The notes beneath the pieces are model-generated. The model had not been told where the DNA came from. It saw nothing but the letters and a program-made list of their open reading frames with translations, and searched no databases. Of a DNA stretch of 11,974 nt, positions 6,720 through 11,974 are shown in pieces (position 1 is the first letter of the stretch; each line of letters opens with the position of its first letter). The DNA comes from Clostridia bacterium (GTDB taxonomy: Bacteria > Bacillota > Clostridia > Oscillospirales > CAG-272). The translations under genes were made by a program, and so were the position numbers. The stretch lies in the NCBI GenBank assembly GCA_900753285.1, contig CAADYN010000096.1, forward strand, positions 1-11,974. Reading direction: 5' to 3'.

Positions 6720-6748
6720 AAAAAATCCGCACAAACAAAAACGGCGGA
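6720..6748 (-). terminator. Possible terminator of the DUF6514-like gene
   Basis: On the minus strand TCCGC (6748-6744) pairs with GCGGA (6730-6726) across a 13-base loop, followed by six T (6725-6720). The stem is only 5 bp and lies about 70 bases after the stop codon, so the call is tentative. The stretch from 6663 to 6819 holds no gene that I can support. Confidence 0.5.
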
Positions 6749-6819
6749 ACCGTCTCGCAAGGAAATCTCCAAACAACAGAGACTCCTCGGAAAAACGATC
6801 CCGCTTCGGTGCGGCAACG

Positions 6820-7107
6820 CTACTGTACTCCTATGCTGTCTTCAAGTATATCAAACAATGTACACGACGTCACTCTGCCTTGATATAGCGCTTGGAAAAT
6901 TAATCTGGCTTCGTACACATCTGCGGTAATGCTGTCTGCGAAAGCCACATCCTTTTCTCCGCACATATCTGTAACGATTTCAATAGAAAAAATATCGGTG
7001 TTCTCGACCCTTTGGAGAAGACGGTATCTGACTTTAAGACTTACCGTTTTCTCCGCACCGATAGTTTCGCAATTGAAACATATCAATCTGTCTTCCAACG
7101 CTGTCAT
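6820..7107 (-). CDS. Small protein of unknown function, DUF6514-like
   Basis: The product is 95 residues, acidic overall, with no membrane segment or signal peptide. The pattern is an N-terminal beta-rich part (VSLKVRYRLLQRV, then DIFSIEIVTDM at about 38-48), followed by the helix EARLIFQALYQGRVT (67-81) and a C-terminal TLFDILEDSIG. This layout resembles the small clostridial family DUF6514, where an EIE-like strand is followed by a V-T-P-x-x-L-x-D-V-x-E-D ending. I am matching from memory, and no biochemical function is known to me. The strong AAAGGAG ribosome site (7123-7129) lies 15 bases before the ATG, longer than usual. An in-frame TAA directly after the ribosome site rules out an earlier start. 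It appears to be a single-gene unit between the liv terminator and the RHH gene. Confidence 0.65.
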   Translation of the reverse strand: MTALEDRLICFNCETIGAEKTVSLKVRYRLLQRVENTDIFSIEIVTDMCGEKDVAFADSITADVYEARLIFQALYQGRVTSCTLFDILEDSIGVQ

Positions 7108-7138
7108 CTGAGAAAATAATTACTCCTTTCGTTTTTGT

Positions 7139-7166
7139 GTTATAATAACATATATTGTAACCTCAA
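7139..7166 (-). promoter_or_regulatory. Possible promoter of the DUF6514-like gene
   Basis: On the minus strand TTGAGG (7166-7161) and TATAAC (7144-7139) are separated by 16 bases. The -10 lies in the near-palindrome TGTTATTATAACA. The match is moderate. The surrounding 85 bases up to the liv terminator are AT-rich and hold no gene. Confidence 0.4.
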
Positions 7167-7214
7167 AAATTAATTTTTTCTCCGCATTTTATTGAAGCTT
7201 AAATAAAATCACGC

Positions 7215-7248
7215 AAAAAAAGAAGAACGGTGGTTTTCCGTTCCTCTT
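7215..7248 (-). terminator. Rho-independent terminator of the liv operon
   Basis: On the minus strand AAGAGGAACGG (7248-7238) pairs with CCGTTCTTCTT (7230-7220) through an 11-bp stem with one G-T wobble and a 7-base loop. An uninterrupted T run follows (7221-7215). It starts six bases after the livF stop codon. Confidence 0.95.
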
Positions 7249-7254
7249 CCTTAT

Positions 7255-7965
7255 TTATCCGCCGAGATATGCCTTCTTTATACTGTCGTCTTCGAGCAGA
7301 TCGTGTCCCGTTCCTTCGGTTATCATCGTTCCCGTTTCAAGCACGTATGCTCTGTCGGCTATTGTGAGAGCTTTCTTCGCGTTCTGTTCAACAAGGAGCA
7401 CCGTCGTACCCTCTTCGTTGACTTTTTTTATCATATCAAAGATAGTGTTGACGTACAAAGGAGACAGTCCCATGCTGGGTTCGTCGAGCAGTAAGAGCTT
7501 AGGGTGTGACATAAGAGCGCGGCTCATCGCAAGCATCTGCTGTTCTCCGCCGGACAGTGTTCCCGCAATCTGCTTCGCTCTGTCCTTCAGAATCGGGAAT
7601 CGTTTGTACATCCGCTCGAGAGTTTCCTCGTTTTCTTTCTTGTCACGTCTGGTGTACGCGCCCATTTTAAGGTTCTCCGCGACTGTCAGCTCCTGGAATA
7701 TTCTTCTGCCTTCCGGAACCTGTGATATTCCCATCGGAACGAGCTTGTGTGCGGGTATTGCTGTAATGTCGTTCCCCTCGAACATGACCTTTCCGCCGGC
7801 TTTGGGAATAAGATTGCATACGGAGTGCATTATCGTAGTTTTTCCCGCGCCGTTCGCACCGATGAGAGCAACGATTTCGCCCTTATTTACAGTGAACGAC
7901 ACGCCTTTTATCGCCTGTATCAGTCCGTAGTTGACTTTGAGGTCGGTAACTTCAAGTAAAGCCAT
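7255..7965 (-). CDS. livF: Branched-chain amino acid ABC transporter ATP-binding protein LivF
   Basis: The product is 236 residues, the normal LivF length. It is one of two cytoplasmic ATPases that power the Liv importer. Visible motifs are Walker A GANGAGKT (36-43), Q-loop in ISQVPEGRRIF (80-90), signature LSGGEQQ (137-143), Walker B LLLLDEP (157-163) and LVEQNA (191-196). As is usual for LivF, Gln194 stands where most ABC ATPases have the switch His. VPEGRRIF and the QNA stretch distinguish LivF from LivG. It is the last gene of the operon, 13 bases after livG, with an AGGAGA ribosome site in that gap and a strong terminator behind it. Confidence 0.95.
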   Translation of the reverse strand: MALLEVTDLKVNYGLIQAIKGVSFTVNKGEIVALIGANGAGKTTIMHSVCNLIPKAGGKVMFEGNDITAIPAHKLVPMGISQVPEGRRIFQELTVAENLKMGAYTRRDKKENEETLERMYKRFPILKDRAKQIAGTLSGGEQQMLAMSRALMSHPKLLLLDEPSMGLSPLYVNTIFDMIKKVNEEGTTVLLVEQNAKKALTIADRAYVLETGTMITEGTGHDLLEDDSIKKAYLGG

Positions 7966-7978
7966 AACTTCTCCTTCC

Positions 7979-8743
7979 TTATTCGCCGAGATATGCTCTT
8001 ACGACTTCGGGATCGTTCAGCACATCTTCTACTTTGCCGTGAGCGAGAGTTGTTCCGAAGTTGAGGACGGTCAGCTCGTCGCACAGCTTTGACACAAGGC
8101 TCATGTCGTGTTCGATAAGGAGAACCGTCATATCAAAGTTGTCTCTGACAAAGCGGATTGTCTCGGTAAGCTCCGCGGTTTCCTGAGGATTCATTCCGGC
8201 GGCAGGCTCGTCAAGGAGAAGCAGCTTCGGATTTGTCGCAAGCGCACGTGCTATTTCGAGCTTTCTCTGCTTGCCGTAGGGGAGGTTTGACGCGACGGTG
8301 CGCCTTTCCTCGTCCAGTCCGAACACACGGAGAAGCTCACGAGCACCTGCGCGAAGCTCTTTTTCGGTTGACCAGTACCTCGGGAGACGGAATATGCTCT
8401 CGAAGAGGTTGCAGGACGAGCGGTTGCCCATTCCCACAAGCACGTTGTCTATAACGGACATATTCGAGAACAGTCTGATATTCTGGAAGGTTCTCGCGAT
8501 TCCTTTTTTGTTTATGTCAATGGGGGATTTTCCCGTGATATCCTCGCCGTCGAGCATGAAAGAACCGGTTGTCGGCTTATATACGCCCGTGAGCATATTG
8601 AAAACGGTGGTCTTGCCTGCGCCGTTCGGTCCGATAAGTCCGTAAAGCTCGTTTTTCTTTATCTTGAGGTTTACGTCCTGCACCGCCTTAAGTCCGCCGA
8701 AGGATATTCCGAGATTTTTTGTTTCAAGAATGTATTCGCTCAT
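7979..8743 (-). CDS. livG: Branched-chain amino acid ABC transporter ATP-binding protein LivG
   Basis: The product is 254 residues, typical of LivG, the partner ATPase to LivF. Motifs are Walker A GPNGAGKT (38-45), the LivG-type Q-loop IARTFQNIRLF (82-92), the family's variant signature LPYGKQRKLEIARAL (154-168), Walker B LLLLDEPAAGMNP (174-186) and switch His212 in IEHDM. The insertion after the Q-loop (about residues 105-130) is usual for LivG. The ATG overlaps the livM stop by four bases (ATGA) and has AAGGAGG inside livM, so translation is coupled. The substrate cannot be read from the ATPase; it could be branched-chain amino acids, amides or urea-like ligands. Confidence 0.95.
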   Translation of the reverse strand: MSEYILETKNLGISFGGLKAVQDVNLKIKKNELYGLIGPNGAGKTTVFNMLTGVYKPTTGSFMLDGEDITGKSPIDINKKGIARTFQNIRLFSNMSVIDNVLVGMGNRSSCNLFESIFRLPRYWSTEKELRAGARELLRVFGLDEERRTVASNLPYGKQRKLEIARALATNPKLLLLDEPAAGMNPQETAELTETIRFVRDNFDMTVLLIEHDMSLVSKLCDELTVLNFGTTLAHGKVEDVLNDPEVVRAYLGE

Positions 8744-9897
8744 CTCTTTTCCTCCTTTTTGGGTGCGTCGGCTTCATAGGGATTGTCCGGGGTTATATCG
8801 GTTGAGAGGATAGCGTCCATCGGGATTTTCGTGGGTATCTTATCCCAAGACGCGCTTGCCGGAGGATCTATGCCGCCTTCCGGTGTTTTTTCTTGCTTTT
8901 TCAGCACCTTTTCCGTGAAGAAGTCGATAAGGCTTCTGATATTCACCTTTTCGCGGATTCCACGGAGAGCGGGCGCGTTGTTCCACATTACCATTACGAT
9001 GAGGATAAGCGCGTAGATGAGCTGTTTCAGTGCCGCAAGGTCGCCGGAGAGCTGAGTCTGGAGCTTTACGTTGATGAAAGTAAGCACAGCCGCCGAGATT
9101 ATGGAGCCGCTGATGTTGCCCATACCGCCGAGGACTACCATAACGAGAATTTCTATGGAATAGTTGAACGAGAAGAAGCTGTAGTCTACAGGCGTAGTGT
9201 TGTGACCGTAGATAACTCCCGCAACGCCCGCAAAGAACGCGGATATCACGAAGATTATCAGCTTATAGTAGGTCACGTTGACGCCCATCGCACGGGAAGC
9301 AATTTCGTTGTCGCGTATTGACTGAATAGCTCTTCCGTGCTTGCTTCGCATGAGGTTTTGAGAGACGAACACCGTAAAAAGCACCACAACAAACGCGATT
9401 ATGTACAGGTTTTTGCCGTATTTCTGAGTTGTTAGTCCGAGCGCGCCACCGAAAACCGGCTGATTCATGAATACCGTGCGGACTATCTCACCGAACGCGA
9501 GCGTCACTATGGCAAGGTAGTCTCCCTTGAGTCTCAGGCACGGCAGACCGATTATAAGTCCGAAGACAGCCGCCGAGATACCGCCGATGAGCATGGAGAT
9601 GACAAGCACCGCGAGCTTTGACGGAATGACGGCGTGCATATAGTTCGCGCAGAAGCATCCGATATACGCGCCGACGCACATGAAGCCCGCGTGACCGAGG
9701 CTTAGTTCCCCGAGAAATCCGACGACAAGGTTAAGCGAAACCGCAAGAACCATGCTGTACGCTATCTGAGTGAGAAGGAGCGCGGACGAGCCTTTTATGC
9801 TGCCGGTGAATCCCATTATCGCTGTCGGAATGAACACGGCAAGGACAAGGATATAGTTGATTATGTATTTGAGCTTGAAATTAGATCGGTTTTTCAT
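8740..9897 (-). CDS. livM: Branched-chain amino acid ABC transporter permease LivM, with a long C-terminal tail
   Basis: The product is 385 residues. It has about eight to nine hydrophobic segments (roughly 12-30, 40-61, 65-85, 94-118, 125-143, 163-181, 212-231, 248-276, 291-307). Family marks are GFLGELSLGHAGF (60-72), LRLKGDYLAIVTLAFGEIVR (121-140), the EAA-type loop GRAIQSIRDNEIASRAMGVN (188-207) that contacts the ATPases, and LGGMGNISGSIISAA (256-270). After the last membrane segment there are about 75 hydrophilic residues, rich in Pro, Lys, Asp and Glu, ending KKEEKR. Most LivM proteins end soon after the last segment, so this tail is long. It should lie in the cytoplasm. The gene starts two bases after livH ends, with GAGAAGG as ribosome site inside livH, and overlaps livG by four bases. 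Confidence 0.94.
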   Translation of the reverse strand: MKNRSNFKLKYIINYILVLAVFIPTAIMGFTGSIKGSSALLLTQIAYSMVLAVSLNLVVGFLGELSLGHAGFMCVGAYIGCFCANYMHAVIPSKLAVLVISMLIGGISAAVFGLIIGLPCLRLKGDYLAIVTLAFGEIVRTVFMNQPVFGGALGLTTQKYGKNLYIIAFVVVLFTVFVSQNLMRSKHGRAIQSIRDNEIASRAMGVNVTYYKLIIFVISAFFAGVAGVIYGHNTTPVDYSFFSFNYSIEILVMVVLGGMGNISGSIISAAVLTFINVKLQTQLSGDLAALKQLIYALILIVMVMWNNAPALRGIREKVNIRSLIDFFTEKVLKKQEKTPEGGIDPPASASWDKIPTKIPMDAILSTDITPDNPYEADAPKKEEKR

Positions 9898-9899
9898 GA

Positions 9900-10766
9900 T
9901 TATACCTTCTCTCTTGTCTTCTTGCCGAGCAGTCCGGTAGGCTTAAACAGCAGTATCACGATGAGCAGTCCGAACTCTATTGCTGTAGTATAAGGAGCAA
10001 GTGCGGGAACACTCAGCGCGAGCTTTTCGATAACTCCGAGAAGGATTCCTCCGATCATAGCGCCGGGGATGGAGCCGATACCGCCGATAACAGCCGCAGT
10101 GAACGCCTTTATGCCGGGCATGGAGCCGAGAGTCGGTGTCACGCTGGGTATCTGCATGAGGTAGCACATACTTGCAAACGCCGCGAGAGCCGAGCCAATG
10201 GCAAAGGTCAGGGTTATGATTCCGTTTACGTTGATTCCCATGAGCTGCGCCGCGCCTCTGTCCTCCGATACCGCGAGCATTGCGCATCCGATACGGGTCT
10301 TATTGATAAAGAGCGTAAGTCCGACCATGATGACAAGGCAGAGACCGAGAGTGAAAAGGGATGAGACGCTTATCGAAACTCCGAAGAAATCGACAGTACC
10401 GAAGTTGCCGATGGAAATGGAGCGTGATTTTGTGCCGTAGACAAGCTGAGCTATGCTTTGAAGCAGGTAGCTGACTCCGATAGCCGTGATAAGCACCGCA
10501 AGCGGAGACGCGCCTCTGAGGGGTCTGTATGCGACCTTTTCTGTGACAATTCCAAGGAGAGTGCAGACGACGACGGCGACGACTACAGCGGGAACAGTTA
10601 GTCCTGTTAGCGAAAGCGTGGTAAGTATGGCATACGCTCCGACCATTATGATGTCGCCGTGGGCAAAGTTCAGCATCTTCGCGATACCGTAGACCATCGT
10701 GTAGCCGAGAGCTATCAGTGCAAAGATACCGCCGAGACAAAGCCCGTTTATCAATGTGTTGATCAT
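9900..10766 (-). CDS. livH: Branched-chain amino acid ABC transporter permease LivH
   Basis: The product is 288 residues, the typical LivH length, mostly membrane-spanning. It forms the translocation channel with LivM. Family marks are GGIFALIALGYTMVYGI (12-28), MLNFAHGDIIMVGAY (31-45), the EAA-type loop GCAMLAVSEDRGAAQLMGIN (160-179) and AFTAAVIGGIGSIPGAMIGG (221-240). The start at 10766 is well supported by AGGAGAGGA at 10774-10782, seven bases upstream. It follows the binding-protein gene after 111 bases that contain a hairpin, and lies two bases before livM. The sequence alone does not distinguish a branched-chain amino acid permease from UrtB-like urea or amide permeases; no urease genes are near. 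Confidence 0.95.
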   Translation of the reverse strand: MINTLINGLCLGGIFALIALGYTMVYGIAKMLNFAHGDIIMVGAYAILTTLSLTGLTVPAVVVAVVVCTLLGIVTEKVAYRPLRGASPLAVLITAIGVSYLLQSIAQLVYGTKSRSISIGNFGTVDFFGVSISVSSLFTLGLCLVIMVGLTLFINKTRIGCAMLAVSEDRGAAQLMGINVNGIITLTFAIGSALAAFASMCYLMQIPSVTPTLGSMPGIKAFTAAVIGGIGSIPGAMIGGILLGVIEKLALSVPALAPYTTAIEFGLLIVILLFKPTGLLGKKTREKV

Positions 10767-10797
10767 GATTTTATCCTCTCCTGTGTTTATAACAGTA

Positions 10798-10837
10798 ATA
10801 CCAAGGCTGTATATCCGCGCGGAATGAGCCTTGGTAT
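10798..10837 (-). promoter_or_regulatory. Intercistronic hairpin between livK and livH
   Basis: ATACCAAGGCT (10798-10808) pairs perfectly with AGCCTTGGTAT (10827-10837), giving an 11-bp stem around an 18-base region that holds a further small GC-rich palindrome, TCCGCGCGGA. Neither strand has a T run after it, so it is not a standard terminator. In binding-protein-first ABC operons such hairpins can stabilise the upstream mRNA 3' end so that the binding protein is made in excess. That role is inferred here. Confidence 0.7.
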
Positions 10838-10877
10838 CGCTGCATTAAGATATTGTGTTGGTTATATTTTCCCGCTC

Positions 10878-11974
10878 TTATCTGTCGAGTGTAACGATAT
10901 TAGCGTCCTTGTTGCAGGAACCGTCAGTTGTCCACGTCATGTTTTTGCCTGTTACGCCGGAATAGCTGAATGTGCCGCCGGTGAGTACCGGTTTAACAAG
11001 ATCCGCGAGGGAGGCGGGGTCAATTGTAACGTTATCTACTCCGGCAGCGGTCATTGCGGAGTAAAGTATCTTCACGGCGTCATAACCGTCGGCTGCAAAC
11101 TGGTCGGGAGTGTCGCCGTATTTCTCTGTGTATGCGGAGACAAATGCAGCTACATCGGCGTCTGTGCTGTTCACGTCAAAGGGAGTGATGTACTGCACCT
11201 GTGCCGTAACGGAGCTGTCGAGCTGGTCTGCTATGCCGTCAAGTCCGTCGCATCCGAATATCGGGACGTTAAATCCGCTTGAAGCCGCTCTCTTTGCGAT
11301 AAGTCCGGCTTCGGTATAGTAAATGGGAAGGAATATCACGTCACAGCCTTCAGCGGAAAGACCGTCGACCTGTGTTGAGAAGTCCTTGTTGTTTTCTTTG
11401 TTGAATGTATAAACCACATAATCGGTGCCGGATTTCTTGCCGAGAAGCGTCATTTCAGCTTCAAACGCATTGTAGATACCGGAGGAATATGTGTCGCTTG
11501 TGTCGTAGATTACGCCGATTTTGCTGTAGTCCTTTGTAAGGGTGTCGGCTGCGATAGTACCCTGCTGGGGATCTCCGAAGCACACTCTGAATCCGTAGTC
11601 GCTTGCCGCAATAACATCGGCTGCCGACGCGGAGGGAGTCATGAACAGCACTTTGTCGTCCTTGGATGAAGCCGCAAATGACGCGCATGAGCCGGAGGTT
11701 ACGCTTCCGATGGAAATCTGCATGCCCTTTTCGTAAAGTGTGGTATAAGCTGTAGCGGCTTTGTCGGCAGTTGCACCGTCGTCGAGCATTTCAAAGTGGA
11801 ATGTGACTCCGTTTAGTCCGCCCTGTGCGTTAATTTCTTCAACGGCAAGCTCTGCGCCCTTTTCGACGGAGATTCCGTATGAGGAAGCGTCGCCTGTAAG
11901 CGGTCCCGTAGCTCCGATGAAATATTCCGTATTGCCGTCGGTATAGCTTGCGCCGGATCCGCATGAGGTTAGAG
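10878..11974 (-). CDS. livK: Branched-chain amino acid ABC transporter substrate-binding lipoprotein LivK/LivJ-type (5' end outside the window)
   Basis: The open frame runs off the window edge, so 364 residues are seen and only the start of the signal peptide is missing. The first residues read LTSC followed by GSG: a lipobox with the Cys codon at 11961-11963, so the protein is lipid-anchored on the outer face of the membrane. The mature chain continues EYFIGATGPLTGDASSYG and GAELAVEEINAQGGLNG, the standard opening of the type 1 periplasmic binding fold of Leu/Ile/Val receptors. Later marks are FGDPQQGTIAAD, KIGVIYDTSDTYSSG and FAADGYDAVKIL. An internal Met at 11789 could be mistaken for the start but lies inside the conserved domain. 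It is the first gene of the liv operon, next to livH. The ligand is probably a branched-chain amino acid, although this family also binds amides and other small ligands. Confidence 0.93.
   Translation of the reverse strand, partial: LTSCGSGASYTDGNTEYFIGATGPLTGDASSYGISVEKGAELAVEEINAQGGLNGVTFHFEMLDDGATADKAATAYTTLYEKGMQISIGSVTSGSCASFAASSKDDKVLFMTPSASAADVIAASDYGFRVCFGDPQQGTIAADTLTKDYSKIGVIYDTSDTYSSGIYNAFEAEMTLLGKKSGTDYVVYTFNKENNKDFSTQVDGLSAEGCDVIFLPIYYTEAGLIAKRAASSGFNVPIFGCDGLDGIADQLDSSVTAQVQYITPFDVNSTDADVAAFVSAYTEKYGDTPDQFAADGYDAVKILYSAMTAAGVDNVTIDPASLADLVKPVLTGGTFSYSGVTGKNMTWTTDGSCNKDANIVTLDR

Noticed and set aside
6601..6738. N-terminal extension of the RHH protein by 46 residues
   Set aside because: It would start upstream of a perfect promoter and has no ribosome site, while the ATG at 6600 has both promoter and ribosome site at normal distances.
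6717..6929. Plus-strand open frame of 70 codons in the gap before the DUF6514-like gene
   Set aside because: No ribosome site, and its second half is antisense to the small minus-strand gene.
7364..7930. Open frame of 188 codons on the plus strand
   Set aside because: Antisense to livF, which has every ABC ATPase motif; no independent support.
10659..11282. Open frame of 207 codons on the plus strand
   Set aside because: Crosses the intercistronic region and runs antisense to livK; no ribosome site or family match.
11787..11789. Met codon as the start of the substrate-binding protein
   Set aside because: The frame continues upstream through a conserved receptor opening and a lipobox Cys at 11961-11963.
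1..11974. A new defence, mobile or biosynthetic multi-gene system
   Set aside because: Genes are familiar housekeeping or transport functions in separate units; no cluster of unknown genes, integrase, transposase or toxin-antitoxin pair is seen.

Overview
The window looks like an ordinary stretch of chromosome from an anaerobic Clostridia-type Firmicute, probably gut-associated (for example Oscillospirales or a relative). This is an inference. It rests on SufS-SufU iron-sulfur genes of the Gram-positive type, strong AGGAGG-like ribosome sites, consensus sigma-A promoters, a bile-salt-hydrolase-like gene, a plant-glycan glycosidase, and a small protein resembling the clostridial family DUF6514. 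GC content is moderate, with AT-rich intergenic regions. I see no phage, integrase, tRNA, rRNA or CRISPR.

Layout. (1) Positions 1-830, plus strand: the 3' end of sufS (cysteine desulfurase) overlapping sufU (its zinc-dependent sulfur acceptor), closed by a terminator. (2) 832-1945, plus strand: a single-gene unit with its own promoter and terminator, encoding a GH43-fold glycosidase that most resembles exo-beta-1,3-galactanases (subfamily 24 type). A 19-bp tandem repeat starts in its stop codon. (3) 1948-2042: an imperfect inverted repeat flanked by TTAG, possibly a tiny MITE-like element. (4) 2039-3010, minus: a choloylglycine hydrolase family Ntn-hydrolase. (5) 3089-5774, minus: the disaggregase ClpB with a strong terminator. 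(6) 5814-5951: four degenerate 35-37-bp tandem repeats filling the space upstream of clpB. (7) 5944-6662, minus: a ribbon-helix-helix protein with a consensus promoter that fixes its start. (8) 6720-7166, minus: a small DUF6514-like protein. (9) 7215-11974, minus: a complete livHMGF set with the 3' portion of the upstream lipoprotein gene livK, transcribed livK-livH-livM-livG-livF and closed by a strong terminator.

How the genes work together. SufS and SufU form the sulfur-donating step of Fe-S cluster assembly. The Liv lipoprotein captures a branched-chain amino acid or similar ligand, LivH and LivM form the membrane channel, and LivG and LivF hydrolyse ATP to drive uptake. ClpB and the RHH protein are neighbours separated only by the repeat array, so that array may carry control sites for clpB. 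The remaining genes appear to be independent units. I found no convincing new multi-gene system. The most interesting items are the repeat array before clpB, the RHH protein with its uncharacterised C-terminal domain, and the possibly cytoplasmic GH43 enzyme with Gln in the usual general-base position.
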